Origin: Blastococcus capsensis
GTDB taxonomy: Bacteria > Actinomycetota > Actinomycetes > Mycobacteriales > Geodermatophilaceae
DNA length: 64,000 nucleotides
Assembly: GCF_030165005.1 (NCBI RefSeq)
Contig: NZ_JASNNW010000005.1
Location: 1-64,000, forward strand
Direction: 5' to 3'
The stretch's first letter is position 1, and each line of letters starts with the position of its first letter. The notes under the pieces were generated by a model. It did no database searches and was not told where the DNA came from. It worked only from the letters and a program-made list of their open reading frames with translations. The translations under genes and the position numbers were made by a program. This document shows positions 36,846-45,550 of this stretch, one piece after another.

Positions 36846-37804
36846 GCACCACGACGCTGCCCCCCGGGCAGAAACAGCGACCCGTCTCGGCCCCCCCGAG
36901 GCAGGTCAGCGACCGCTCCCGCAGTGAACGGCGGCTGGCCTGGATGCTCGCGGGACCCGCCTTCGTGGTGATGCTCGCCGTCACCGCCTACCCGATCCTG
37001 CAAGCCGTCTACGAGTCGCTGTTCTCCTACCGGCTCACCGATCCGACCAACCGGGAATTCATCGGGCTGGACAACTACTGGGTCGTCCTCACCGATCCGC
37101 TGTGGTGGCAGGCGATCGGCGTCACCGTCTTCATCACCGTCGTCACGGTCGCCGTCGAGCTGGTCCTCGGCTTCGCCCTGGCCCTGGTCATGGCCAAGGC
37201 CCTACGAGGGCTGCGCCCGATCCTCCGCGCGGCCATCCTCATCCCCTACGCGGTCATCACCGTCGTCTCGGCCTTCGCCTGGGCCTTCGCCTTCGACCTC
37301 ACCACTGGGTTCGTCAACAACTGGTTCGCCTGGCTCCCCGGGATCTCGGCGGACACGGACTGGTTCGGCGGCACGTGGTCGTCGCTGCTGGTGATCTGCC
37401 TGGCAGAGATCTGGAAGACGACGCCCTTCATCTCGTTGCTCCTGCTCGCCGGGCTGGCGCAGGTGCCCGAGGTGCTGCAGGAGGCCGCCAAGGTCGACGG
37501 CGCGACGTGGTGGCAGCGGATGACACGGGTCACCATCCCCAACATGAAGGCGGCCATCATGGTCGCCCTGCTGTTCCGCACGCTCGACGCCTTCCGGGTC
37601 TTCGACAGCATCTTCGTCATGACGGGCGGGGCCAACGGCACCGAGTCGGTGTCGTTCCTGGCCTACCGGCAGACCATCGCCCGGCTCGAGATCGGACTCG
37701 GGTCTGCCGTGTCGGTGCTGCTGTTCCTCGCCGTGGTGCTCATCGCCTTCGGCTTCATCAAGGGGTTCAAAGTCGACCTGTCGCAGGCGAGAGGGGACAA
37801 GTGA
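36842..37804 (+). CDS. sugA: sugar ABC importer permease (SugA/MalF type)
   Basis: 320 residues, six membrane spans. The EAA loop that docks the ATPase reads EVLQEAAKVDGATWWQRMTRVTIP (about residues 215-238). GTG 36842 overlaps the lpqY stop (GTGA). It pairs with SugB to form the channel. The N-terminal ~30 residues are a hydrophilic cytoplasmic extension. Confidence 0.9.
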   Translation: MSTTTLPPGQKQRPVSAPPRQVSDRSRSERRLAWMLAGPAFVVMLAVTAYPILQAVYESLFSYRLTDPTNREFIGLDNYWVVLTDPLWWQAIGVTVFITVVTVAVELVLGFALALVMAKALRGLRPILRAAILIPYAVITVVSAFAWAFAFDLTTGFVNNWFAWLPGISADTDWFGGTWSSLLVICLAEIWKTTPFISLLLLAGLAQVPEVLQEAAKVDGATWWQRMTRVTIPNMKAAIMVALLFRTLDAFRVFDSIFVMTGGANGTESVSFLAYRQTIARLEIGLGSAVSVLLFLAVVLIAFGFIKGFKVDLSQARGDK

Positions 37805-38637
37805 TGTCGCGCAGGGAGAAGACCTGGTGGATCGTCGGGGGCATCGCGATCATCATCTACGCGCTGTTCCCGATCGCGTGGATCGTCTCGCTGTCGTTCA
37901 AGGGCCCGTCGGACATCGCCAACGGTCAGTTCCTGCCCACCCAGTTGACCTGGGAGAACTACAGCCTGATCCTCACCGGTGCCGCCAGCGACCTGTTCCT
38001 GCCGGCGCTGCGCAACTCGTTCGGCATCGTCCTCATCGCCACGGCGATCGCGTCGGTGCTGTCGATGTTCGCGGCCTACGCGATCGCGCGGCTGGACTTC
38101 CGCGGCAAGAAGCTGATCCTCGGCACCGCGCTGGCCGTCGCGATCTTCCCGGTCATCTCCATCGTCACGCCGCTGTTCAACGTGTGGCGCAACATCGGCC
38201 TGTACGACACCTGGCCAGGCCTGATCATCCCGTACCTGTCGCTGACGCTGCCGATCTCGATCTGGACCATGTCGGCGTTCTTCCGCGAGATCCCCTGGGA
38301 GATGGAGCAGGCGGCCCAGGTCGACGGGGCGACCACCTGGCAGGCGTTCCGCCGGGTGATCGTGCCACTGGCCGCGCCGGGTGTGTTCACCACGGCGATC
38401 ATCGCCTTCTTCATCGCGTGGAACGACTTCGTCTACGGGATCTCACTGACCTCGACGAGCGCGGCCCGGCCGGTACCTGCCGCGCTGGGGCTGTTCTCCG
38501 GAGCATCGCAGTTCGTGGACCCGACCGGCAGCATCGCTGCGGCTGCAGTGATCGTGACCATCCCCGTCATCGTGCTGGTACTGATCTTCCAACGCCGCAT
38601 CGTCGCCGGTCTGACCAACGGCGCCGTCAAGGGCTGA
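37804..38637 (+). CDS. sugB: sugar ABC importer permease (SugB/MalG type)
   Basis: 277 residues, six spans, EAA loop IPWEMEQAAQVDGATTWQAFRRVIVPLAAPG (about 162-192). The tail IFQRRIVAGLTNGAVKG is typical of MalG-type permeases. ATG 37804 shares a base with the sugA stop (TGATG) and follows an AGGGGA site; the adjacent GTG 37801 is an alternative. Confidence 0.9.
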   Translation: MSRREKTWWIVGGIAIIIYALFPIAWIVSLSFKGPSDIANGQFLPTQLTWENYSLILTGAASDLFLPALRNSFGIVLIATAIASVLSMFAAYAIARLDFRGKKLILGTALAVAIFPVISIVTPLFNVWRNIGLYDTWPGLIIPYLSLTLPISIWTMSAFFREIPWEMEQAAQVDGATTWQAFRRVIVPLAAPGVFTTAIIAFFIAWNDFVYGISLTSTSAARPVPAALGLFSGASQFVDPTGSIAAAAVIVTIPVIVLVLIFQRRIVAGLTNGAVKG

Positions 38638-38672
38638 CCTCTGCTCCACCGACCCATCGAGGGGACGAACCA

Positions 38673-39953
38673 ATGGCTTCCATCGAGATGCGCAACATCG
38701 TCAAGCAGTACGGCGACGGGTTCCCGGCGGTGAACGACGTCAGCCTCGACATCGCCGACGGGGAGTTCATGATCCTCGTCGGCCCGTCCGGGTGCGGGAA
38801 GTCGACGCTGCTGCGGATGGTCGTCGGGCTGGAGGACATCACCAGCGGAGACATGGTCATCGGTGACAAGAGGGTCAACGACCTCGCGCCACGCGACCGC
38901 AACCTGTCGATGGTCTTCCAGAACTACGCGCTCTATCCGCACATGACCGTCTTCGAGAACATCGCCTTCCCCCTGCGCCTGTCCAAGACGCCGGACGACC
39001 AGGTGCGCCGCCGGGTCACGGAGGCCGCCGACGTGCTGGAGCTCCAGGAGCACCTCGACCGCAAGCCGGCCAATCTCTCCGGAGGTCAGCGGCAACGGGT
39101 GGCGATGGGGCGGGCGATCGTCCGCCAGGCCGAGGCCTTCCTCTTCGACGAACCGCTGTCGAACCTCGACGCCAAGCTGCGCGGCCAGATGCGCACCGAG
39201 ATCTCTCGCCTGCAGCGCCGGCTGGGCATCACCACCGTCTACGTCACCCACGACCAGACCGAAGCGATGACCCTCGGCGACCGGGTGTGCGTCCTGCGCA
39301 AGGGGAAGATCCAGCAGGTGGCCTCGCCCCGGGAGCTGTACGAGCAGCCGGTCAATCTCTTCGTCGCCGGCTTCATCGGCTCGCCACCGATGAACTTCCT
39401 GCCCGCCACGGTCGAGGGCCGACGGCTCGAGACGCCTTTCGGCGCCATGGAGCTGGACGACAGGCGGGCCGCCGCCGTATCCGGACGTGACCTTCTGCTG
39501 GTCGGCATCCGACCCGAGTACTTCGAGGACGCGTCCATCGTCGACGAAGCCAAGCGGCCGCACGGCACGACCTTCCGCGCCCGGGTCGACGTCACCGAGT
39601 GGCTCGGTGACCAGCAGTACGCCTACATCCCGTACGACGCGCCGGAGGAGGTGCAGAACCAGCTGCGCGAACTCTCCCGCGAGCTGGACTCCGAGGCGCT
39701 GCGCACCCAGGCGATCGTCTCCATCGACTCGACCAGCCGGATCCGTGAAGGCCGGGAGGCCGAGTTCTGGATGGACAGCCGGAAGGCGCACGTGTTCGAC
39801 CCGAGCACCGGCGAGAACCTCACCCGGGACGCCGAGGCCGGCGCCGAGCTCACCCGGCTGGCCGAGGAGGACCGGCAGGAGCAGGTCGAAGAGGCGCGGT
39901 CCCGCGGCGAGAGCATCAGCGGCGGCGACCGGCGGGGCGCCGAAGTCGCGTAG
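38673..39953 (+). CDS. sugC: sugar ABC importer ATPase (SugC/UgpC type)
   Basis: 426 residues. Walker A GPSGCGKST (about 37-45), Q-loop NYALYPHM, signature LSGGQRQRV (about 134-142), Walker B AFLFDEPLS and the H-loop YVTHDQTEA are all intact. The C-terminal regulatory (TOBE) part is longer than usual, with a Glu/Arg-rich end. It energises SugAB. ATG 38673 has a GAGGGGA site. A terminator hairpin follows, so the operon is lpqY-sugA-sugB-sugC. Confidence 0.92.
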   Translation: MASIEMRNIVKQYGDGFPAVNDVSLDIADGEFMILVGPSGCGKSTLLRMVVGLEDITSGDMVIGDKRVNDLAPRDRNLSMVFQNYALYPHMTVFENIAFPLRLSKTPDDQVRRRVTEAADVLELQEHLDRKPANLSGGQRQRVAMGRAIVRQAEAFLFDEPLSNLDAKLRGQMRTEISRLQRRLGITTVYVTHDQTEAMTLGDRVCVLRKGKIQQVASPRELYEQPVNLFVAGFIGSPPMNFLPATVEGRRLETPFGAMELDDRRAAAVSGRDLLLVGIRPEYFEDASIVDEAKRPHGTTFRARVDVTEWLGDQQYAYIPYDAPEEVQNQLRELSRELDSEALRTQAIVSIDSTSRIREGREAEFWMDSRKAHVFDPSTGENLTRDAEAGAELTRLAEEDRQEQVEEARSRGESISGGDRRGAEVA

Positions 39954-39971
39954 CAGCCGACGTGCCGGCGC

Positions 39972-40015
39972 TGCCCGGACGGACTCCCCACCGCTTGCGG
40001 GGGACCGTCCGGGCA
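39972..40015 (+). terminator. terminator hairpin after sugC
   Basis: TGCCCGGACGG (39972-39982) pairs with CCGTCCGGGCA (40005-40015) over 11 bases; CCCC/GGGG can extend the stem inside. The shape (outer arms, CCCC, CTTGC loop, GGGGACC) recalls the repeat family A-D, but the core differs. The amylase start follows 12 bases later. Confidence 0.75.
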
Positions 40016-40026
40016 CACTCGTGCCC

Positions 40027-41712
40027 GTGACTTCCAGCGAGCCGGCATCGACGGGCGCGGTCGACGGTGCGCGAGCCCCGTGGTGGCGCTCGGCCGTGAT
40101 CTACGAGGTGTACCTGCGCAGCTTCGCCGACAAGGACGGCGACGGCACCGGTGACCTCCGCGGCCTGCGCTCCCGATTGCCCTACCTCGCCGAGCTCGGC
40201 GTCGACGCGGTCTGGATCACCCCTTGGTACCCCTCGCCGCTGGCCGACGGCGGCTACGACGTCAGCGACTACCGCGACATCGATCCCCGCTACGGCACCC
40301 TGGCCGACGCCGACGCACTCATCACCGACGCGCACGCGCTGGGCCTGCGCATCGTGATCGACCTGGTTGCCAACCACACCTCGGCGGAGCACCCGTGGTT
40401 CACGGCGGCGCTGGCCGCGCGCCCTGGTTCGCCCGAGCGGGAGCGGTACTTCTTCCGCGACGGCCGGGGCGGTGGCGAGTCGCCGCCCAACGACTGGATC
40501 AGCGCCTTCGGTGGACGGGCCTGGACCCGGGTGACCGAATCCGACGGCGGTCCCGGGCAGTGGTACCTGCACACGTTCGCGCCGGAGCAGCCCGACCTGG
40601 ACTGGGAGAACCCGGAGGTCCAGGACGACTTCGACGAGGTCCTGCGGTTCTGGTTCGACCGCGGCGTGGACGGCGTCCGGATCGACGCGGCACCGGCGAT
40701 GGCGAAGAAGGCCGGCCTGCCCGACGCCGGCCACGCACCGGACGCGCTCTTCGAGTCGGCCCGGTGGGTCGACAGCCCGCACTGGGACGTCGAGGGCGTG
40801 CACGAGATCCTCCGCCGCTGGCGTCGGCTCGCCGACGGCTACGACGGTCACCGGCTGATCGTCACCGAGTCGGTCGTCAACGGTCCCGAGCGGTTGGCCC
40901 GCTACGTGCGCCCGGACGAGGCGCACACCACGTTCAACTTCGACTACCTGCACGCCCCGTGGCACGGTCCGACCCTGCGGTCGGTGATCGACGCCACGCT
41001 GACCTCGCTGGCGCCGCACGGCGCGCCGGCGACCTGGGTGTTGTCCAGCCACGACGAGACCAGGCCGGTGACCCGCTTCGGTCGGGCCGAGACGGGGACC
41101 GCGTTGATGGGCACCGGCTCGACCGGCGAACGCTCCGACCTCGCGCTGGGGCTGCGTCGGGCGCGAGCCGCCCTGCTGCTCACCCTCGCACTACCTGGTG
41201 GCGCCTATCTCTACCAGGGGGAGGAGCTGGGACTGCCCGAGGTGGAGGACCTGCCCGAGGACGTCCTCCAGGACCCCAGCTGGGAGCGGTCCGGGCGCAC
41301 GGTCCGGGGCCGGGACGGCTGCCGCGTACCCCTGCCGTGGTCCGGCGCCCACCCGCCGTTCGGGTTCACCGCCGACGGCGTTGCGCCGTGGCTGCCGCAA
41401 CCAGCCGGATGGGCCGCGCTCACCGTCGAGACGCAGCGGGCGGACGAGGGTTCGATGCTGTCGCTGTGCCGCGCTGCGCTGCGCCTCCGGCGGCTTCGGT
41501 CTGATCTGCACGATGCACCGCTCACCTGGGTGGAGGATCTCCGCGGCCGGCCGGAGGTGCTGGCGTTCGACCGTGGCACGGCGTTCCGGTGCCTGGTCAA
41601 CCTGTCGCCCGAGCCGGTCGCCCTCGAGGACCACGGCCGCGTCCTGCTGGCCAGCGGGCCGGATGACGGTTCGTTGGCAGCCGACAGCGCCGTCTGGTTC
41701 GACCGTACGTGA
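40027..41712 (+). CDS. GH13 alpha-glucosidase / trehalose-recycling amylase family
   Basis: 561 residues. GH13 regions in order: I, VIDLVANHTS; II, DGVRIDAAPAMA (nucleophile Asp); III, RLIVTESVV (acid Glu); IV, LSSHDETRPV (third Asp). The N-terminal WWRSAVIYEVYLRSFADKDGDGTGDLRGL is typical of oligo-1,6-glucosidases and alpha-glucosidases. It probably splits imported disaccharide in the cytoplasm (no signal peptide). GTG 40027 lies 7 bases after CACACT, suggesting a leaderless mRNA; GTG 40021 is possible. Confidence 0.88.
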   Translation: MTSSEPASTGAVDGARAPWWRSAVIYEVYLRSFADKDGDGTGDLRGLRSRLPYLAELGVDAVWITPWYPSPLADGGYDVSDYRDIDPRYGTLADADALITDAHALGLRIVIDLVANHTSAEHPWFTAALAARPGSPERERYFFRDGRGGGESPPNDWISAFGGRAWTRVTESDGGPGQWYLHTFAPEQPDLDWENPEVQDDFDEVLRFWFDRGVDGVRIDAAPAMAKKAGLPDAGHAPDALFESARWVDSPHWDVEGVHEILRRWRRLADGYDGHRLIVTESVVNGPERLARYVRPDEAHTTFNFDYLHAPWHGPTLRSVIDATLTSLAPHGAPATWVLSSHDETRPVTRFGRAETGTALMGTGSTGERSDLALGLRRARAALLLTLALPGGAYLYQGEELGLPEVEDLPEDVLQDPSWERSGRTVRGRDGCRVPLPWSGAHPPFGFTADGVAPWLPQPAGWAALTVETQRADEGSMLSLCRAALRLRRLRSDLHDAPLTWVEDLRGRPEVLAFDRGTAFRCLVNLSPEPVALEDHGRVLLASGPDDGSLAADSAVWFDRT

Positions 41713-42388
41713 CACGGGATCGGTCGACGACGCGGGCGCGGCGACTATCGTCATCGGCGCCGCCGGGTCGTCCGGCCGGTGCCGACCGACCCTGGAGCCC
41801 GACCTGACCGAGCACGTCGATCCGGCCGACGGCGCACCCGGCGGGTCCTCCGCCGTCGCGCCCCCAGGCCGCCCGCGCACCCGGCTGCTGCTGACGCTGG
41901 CCGCCGTCGTCCTGCTCGCCGATCTGGTGACCAAGCTCGTCGCCGTCGCGACGATCGAGCCCGGCGAGGACATCCGGGTGCTCGGCGGCGCGCTGTACCT
42001 GACCAACCTGCGCAACACCGGCGCGGCGTTCTCCTTCGCCGAGGGCTTCACCGTGGTCTTCACGCTGATCGCGGTGGCGGTCGCCGTCGTCATCCTGCGC
42101 ACCGCCCGGCGGCTGCGGTCGACGGGCTGGGCGGTGGCCCTCGGGCTGGTGCTCGGGGGAGCACTGGGCAACCTGATCGACCGGATCTTCCGCGACCCGG
42201 GCTTCCTGCGCGGCGGCGTCGTCGACTTCCTGTCGGTCTTCGGCCCCGACGGGGAGGTGTGGCCGGTGTTCAACGTCGCCGACTCCGCGATCGTCTGCGG
42301 CGGCATCCTGGGCGCGGTGCTGGCCCTGCGGGGCATCGAGTTCGACGGCACCCGGGCCGACGCGGAGGGCCGGCCCGACACCGCCTGA
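41663..42388 (+). CDS. lspA: lipoprotein signal peptidase, start uncertain
   Basis: Four spans. The aspartic protease motifs GNLIDRIF and [12 protein letters not shown] (two catalytic Asp) are clear. It cleaves prolipoproteins at the membrane. The start is a problem: between the end of the GH13 gene and the first span there is no in-frame ATG, GTG or TTG. ATG 41663 (listed) lies inside the GH13 gene and gives a ~75-residue N-terminal extension. CTG 41792 would give a normal ~35-residue N-terminus, and TATCGT (41746-41751) could be its promoter. Confidence 0.85.
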   Translation: MTVRWQPTAPSGSTVRDTGSVDDAGAATIVIGAAGSSGRCRPTLEPDLTEHVDPADGAPGGSSAVAPPGRPRTRLLLTLAAVVLLADLVTKLVAVATIEPGEDIRVLGGALYLTNLRNTGAAFSFAEGFTVVFTLIAVAVAVVILRTARRLRSTGWAVALGLVLGGALGNLIDRIFRDPGFLRGGVVDFLSVFGPDGEVWPVFNVADSAIVCGGILGAVLALRGIEFDGTRADAEGRPDTA

Positions 42389-42392
42389 GTAG

Positions 42393-42456
42393 AAGGACCC
42401 GCCTGCCCCCCCGCCGCTCGCAGGCTCGCGCCGGGACCCTGCAGGCGGGCCGTTCC
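42393..42456 (+). repeat. covarying hairpin repeat, copy D (after lspA)
   Basis: Starts AAGGACC five bases after the lspA TGA. Outer arms CCCGCCTGC (42398-42406) and GCAGGCGGG (42441-42449) are changed on both sides compared with copies A and B yet pair perfectly. The inner arms CCCGCCGC/GCGCCGGG pair with one mismatch. Core CTCGCAGGCTC and GGGACCCTG are kept, and it ends CCGTTCC. Confidence 0.8.
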
Positions 42457-42492
42457 ATCACGTTGTCCCGGCCGACCCGCACAATGGACGCC

Positions 42493-43443
42493 GTGACCAG
42501 CGCTCCCGGCCTGCACCGGGCCCTTCCGGTGCCCGACGGCCTGGAGGGGCAGCGGGTGGACCAGGCCCTCTCCCGGCTGTTCGGACTGAGCCGCACCGCC
42601 GCGGCCGAGCTGGCCGACGCCGGCTCCGTCGTCGTCGACGGCCGGGTCCGCGGCAAGGGCGACCGGCTGACCGGTGGCAGCTGGCTGGAGGTCGAGCTGC
42701 CGCCGCTATCGCATGCCCACCCGAACCCGCCCGCGCCACCCAGGCCGGTGGAGGGCATGGCGATCCTCCACGACGACGACGACCTGGTCGTGGTCGACAA
42801 GCCGGTCGGCGTCGCTGCACATCCGAGCCCCGGCTGGGACGGGCCCACGGTCATCGGTGGCCTGGCCGCGGCGGGCTACCGGATCTCGACCTCGGGTGCG
42901 GCCGAGCGGCAGGGCGTCGTGCACCGGCTGGACGCCGCCACCACCGGCGTCATGGTGGTGGCCAAGAGCGAGCGCGCGTACACGGCGCTCAAGGCCGCGT
43001 TCAAGGAGCGCACCGTCGCGAAGGGGTACCACGCGCTGGTGCAGGGCCACCCCGACCCGTCACGCGGCACCATCGACGCGCCGATCGACCGGCACCCCCG
43101 GCACGACTGGAAGTTCGCCGTGGTCAGCGGCGGGCGCCCCTCGGTCACCCACTACGAGGTGACCGAGGCCTTCGCCGCCGCCAGTCTGGTCGACATCCGG
43201 CTGGAGACCGGCCGCACGCACCAGATCCGGGTGCACTTCTCGGCCCTGCGGCACCCGTGCGTGGGTGACCCCACCTACGGCGCCGATCCCACGCTCGCCG
43301 CCCGGCTGGGCGTGTCCCGCCAGTGGCTGCACGCGGTCCGGCTGGGCTTCCCGCACCCGGCCCACGGCAGCTGGGTCGAGTTCACCAGCGAGTACCCGCC
43401 CGACCTCGCCGGCGCGCTGGCCGTGCTGCGCGCCGAGGCCTGA
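42493..43443 (+). CDS. ribosomal large-subunit pseudouridine synthase RluD type
   Basis: 316 residues. An S4 RNA-binding domain (about residues 12-70, [30 protein letters not shown]) precedes the synthase domain. The catalytic Asp is in [17 protein letters not shown]. Later motifs are [24 protein letters not shown]. In bacteria this gene often follows lspA. GTG 42493 lies 7 bases after CACAAT (42480-42485), again leaderless-like; ATG 42484 is an in-frame alternative. Confidence 0.92.
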   Translation: MTSAPGLHRALPVPDGLEGQRVDQALSRLFGLSRTAAAELADAGSVVVDGRVRGKGDRLTGGSWLEVELPPLSHAHPNPPAPPRPVEGMAILHDDDDLVVVDKPVGVAAHPSPGWDGPTVIGGLAAAGYRISTSGAAERQGVVHRLDAATTGVMVVAKSERAYTALKAAFKERTVAKGYHALVQGHPDPSRGTIDAPIDRHPRHDWKFAVVSGGRPSVTHYEVTEAFAAASLVDIRLETGRTHQIRVHFSALRHPCVGDPTYGADPTLAARLGVSRQWLHAVRLGFPHPAHGSWVEFTSEYPPDLAGALAVLRAEA

Positions 43444-43451
43444 CCCCTCCG

Positions 43452-44270
43452 GTGTCGGATCTGCCGGCCTCCCTCGCCGACTTCGGGCCGGCGGCGCTGG
43501 CCGCGGTCGTGGTGGCCGGCTACCTCGTCGTCGGGGAGCCGGTGGTGGGGCACGTCCTCCACCGTCGGTTCGAGGGGCGACTGCGATCCGACCCGGGGGC
43601 GCGGCGGTCGTTCTACCGGCGGCTGCTGGTCCTCGAATGGGGGCTGGCGGTGCTCACGTTCGTCGTCTGGCTGTTCGCGCCCGGTGTCGACGGCGGCGCG
43701 GTGGGGCTGCGGTGGCCGCAGGAGTGGCCGGGGCCGGTCACGGCGTTCGTCGTCGTGGTCGTGCTGCTGTTCGTGGTCGCCTCGACCCGCCAGCTGCGTG
43801 CGGGTGCCCTGCTGGAGATGGCCCGCCCCGCGCGCCGCCCGGGTCATTCCCCGCCCGCCCATGGCCGGCACGCCGAGCCGCCCGGGCAGTCGACCCTCGC
43901 CCTGCTGCCCCGCACCGACGAGGAGCGGCGGCTGTTCACCGTGGTCGGCATCACCGCCGGGGTGTGCGAGGAGTGGCTGTACCGCGGCTTCTTCCTGGCC
44001 GTGGTGTTGGCCGTGGTGGGCGGTGCCCCGTCGTTCGTGCTGGTGACCGTCGCCGCCGTCGCGTTCGGGCTGGCGCACGCCTACCAGGGCCGCGCGGGAA
44101 TCGTCCTCACCGGCGTGCTGGGCGGCGTGATGGCGCTGCTCTACGTGGACACCGGGTCGCTGTTGCTGCCGGTGCTGCTGCACGCGCTGATCGACCTGCG
44201 GTTCCTGCTGGTGCCCGCCAGCGCGCTGCCGGTGTCGGTGCACGAACGGGGCGAGGCCCCCGGCGGCTGA
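43452..44270 (+). CDS. CPBP family intramembrane metalloprotease
   Basis: 272 residues with about seven spans. The Abi/CPBP motifs are CEEWLYRGFFL (Glu-Glu and Arg, about residue 178), VAFGLAHAYQG and LLPVLLHALIDLR. Members of this family act as Rce1-like proteases or bacteriocin-immunity factors; the target is unknown. GTG 43452 is nine bases after the rluD stop, so the two are probably cotranscribed. A hairpin follows the stop. Confidence 0.85.
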   Translation: MSDLPASLADFGPAALAAVVVAGYLVVGEPVVGHVLHRRFEGRLRSDPGARRSFYRRLLVLEWGLAVLTFVVWLFAPGVDGGAVGLRWPQEWPGPVTAFVVVVVLLFVVASTRQLRAGALLEMARPARRPGHSPPAHGRHAEPPGQSTLALLPRTDEERRLFTVVGITAGVCEEWLYRGFFLAVVLAVVGGAPSFVLVTVAAVAFGLAHAYQGRAGIVLTGVLGGVMALLYVDTGSLLLPVLLHALIDLRFLLVPASALPVSVHERGEAPGG

Positions 44271-44288
44271 GCCACCACGGGAGGTGGC
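44271..44288. terminator. hairpin between convergent CPBP and grpB genes
   Basis: GCCACC (44271-44276) and GGTGGC (44283-44288) form a perfect 6-base stem with a 6-base loop directly after the CPBP stop. Confidence 0.5.
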
Positions 44289-44315
44289 GAAGGGGGAGAG
44301 TAGGGGTGCTCGCCG

Positions 44316-44891
44316 TCAGTCGCTGCCCGGATGACGAGCGCCGGCTCGCCAGGCACGGGCTCGGGTCAGAACCTCCCCGATGGCGTCACTCTTGGCATCG
44401 GCGTAGGCGTTCATGTCGCGCCACTGCTGGCGGGCGAGTCGCCGCTTCTCCACGGCGTAGTACTCGCGGTCGGCGGCGTCGACGCGTAGCCAGTCCCGCA
44501 GGTCGAGGTAGTCGCGAATCGCAGGAGCCCCGGGTTCGTACACGTGCAGGTGCACGTCCCGGTCCGGCGTCCGGAGCATCCGGTGCTCCGGTTCACGGAC
44601 CCGGAGCGCGAAGCCGACCGACTTCAGCGCGGGCACGTACGCCGCCTCGTCGTCGACCCGGGCCACCGTGAGCAGCACGTCGACGATCGGCTTGGCCGCC
44701 AGCCCCGGTACAGCGGTGGACCCGATGTGCTCCACGGCGATAGCGTGCTCTCCGAGGGCCTGACGGACACGCCCGGCGACGTGGTGCATGCGCGTCGGCC
44801 ACCGCTCGTCGTAGTCCACCACCGTGATGGCGACCGGCTCACGCCCACCGATGAGGACGCGGTCCAGATGCGCGTCGCGGTCCTCGTCCAC
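44316..44891 (-). CDS. GrpB/UPF0157 nucleotidyltransferase-like protein
   Basis: 191 residues. ITVVDYDERWPTRMHHVAGRVRQAL, VEHIGSTAVPGLAAKPIVDVLLTVA and HLHVYEPGAPAIRDYLDLRDWLR are GrpB family motifs of the nucleotidyltransferase fold. Many members are fused to or lie near CoA or tRNA genes; function is unclear. GTG 44891 has a GGGAGG site 8 bases upstream; the longer ATG at 44960 would overlap the divergent antitoxin and is less likely. Confidence 0.85.
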   Translation of the reverse strand: MDEDRDAHLDRVLIGGREPVAITVVDYDERWPTRMHHVAGRVRQALGEHAIAVEHIGSTAVPGLAAKPIVDVLLTVARVDDEAAYVPALKSVGFALRVREPEHRMLRTPDRDVHLHVYEPGAPAIRDYLDLRDWLRVDAADREYYAVEKRRLARQQWRDMNAYADAKSDAIGEVLTRARAWRAGARHPGSD

Positions 44892-44922
44892 TTCCGCAGC
44901 CTCCCAGATCGTCTCTGGCGGT

Positions 44923-44941
44923 GTCTTACACCAGGTGAGAC
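44923..44941. promoter_or_regulatory. putative antitoxin operator
   Basis: CACC-A-GGTG (44929-44937) is a small perfect palindrome, flanked by GTCT and AGAC that can pair with two unpaired bases. It lies just upstream of the ribbon-helix-helix antitoxin, where such antitoxins bind their own promoter, and also in front of divergent grpB. Confidence 0.35.
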
Positions 44942-44950
44942 GATGTCGGA

Positions 44951-45184
44951 ATGGCTGCAACGATCACCTTCCGCCCGGACGAGGACACCGCACGGGCGCT
45001 CGAGATCCTGACCGGGGACGGGACCTCGGTCTCCACGGCCGTCCGTTCTGCGCTGCTGGCAGCAGCCCGGCAGCGAGCCCGAGCCGACCTGCGGCAGGAG
45101 GCCGAGCAGTTGGCCGCTGATGAGCAGGACCTGGCCGAGGCGGCGCAGGTGCTCCGGGACATGGAGACCTTGCGTGCGTGGTGA
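44951..45184 (+). CDS. ribbon-helix-helix antitoxin (MazE/VapB-like role)
   Basis: 77 residues. ATITFRPDEDTARALEIL then SVSTAVRSALLAAAR is a typical ribbon-helix-helix DNA-binding domain. The C-terminal half is an Ala/Glu/Leu helix (LRQEAEQLAADEQDLAEAAQVLRDM) that would wrap the toxin. ATG 44951. It overlaps the following MazF-like gene by 11 bases, the usual antitoxin-first order. It should neutralise that toxin and repress the operon. Confidence 0.82.
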   Translation: MAATITFRPDEDTARALEILTGDGTSVSTAVRSALLAAARQRARADLRQEAEQLAADEQDLAEAAQVLRDMETLRAW

Positions 45185-45485
45185 GGTCTTCCGGCTACGC
45201 GCTCCACGCAAGGCCCGCGGCCACGAGCAGGCCGGCTCCCGATACGCGGTCGTGGTGCAGTCCGACCAGCTACCGCTGTCCACCTGGATGGTGGCGCCCA
45301 CCTCGACCTCCGCTCGCCCAGCGACCTTCCGGCCCGAGGTCGAGATCGCCGGCCGGCCGACCCGTGTGCTCGCCGAACAGACCGCGGCCACCGATCCCAC
45401 CCGGCTCGGCGACAGCGCCGGACACCTGACGTTCGACGAGCTCCGCCGCGTCGATGCAGCCCTGCGCCTCGTGCTCGACCTCTGA
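45174..45485 (+). CDS. MazF/PemK-family mRNA interferase toxin
   Basis: 103 residues: VRGEVFRLRAPRKARGHEQAGSRYAVVVQSDQL has the MazF beta-strand start and the conserved G-x-E-x2-G-x-R pattern (G-H-E-Q-A-G-S-R). LAEQTAATDPTRLGDSAGHL matches the central region that carries the catalytic Thr. GTG 45174 overlaps the antitoxin stop. MazF toxins cut mRNA at short motifs. The cut site here is unknown. Confidence 0.82.
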   Translation: MRGEVFRLRAPRKARGHEQAGSRYAVVVQSDQLPLSTWMVAPTSTSARPATFRPEVEIAGRPTRVLAEQTAATDPTRLGDSAGHLTFDELRRVDAALRLVLDL

Positions 45486-45550
45486 GTTCTCTCGGGCTCG
45501 ACGCACCACCACCAGGCCCGACGGGCGATGATCTCCCCGGCCGAGGGGCG

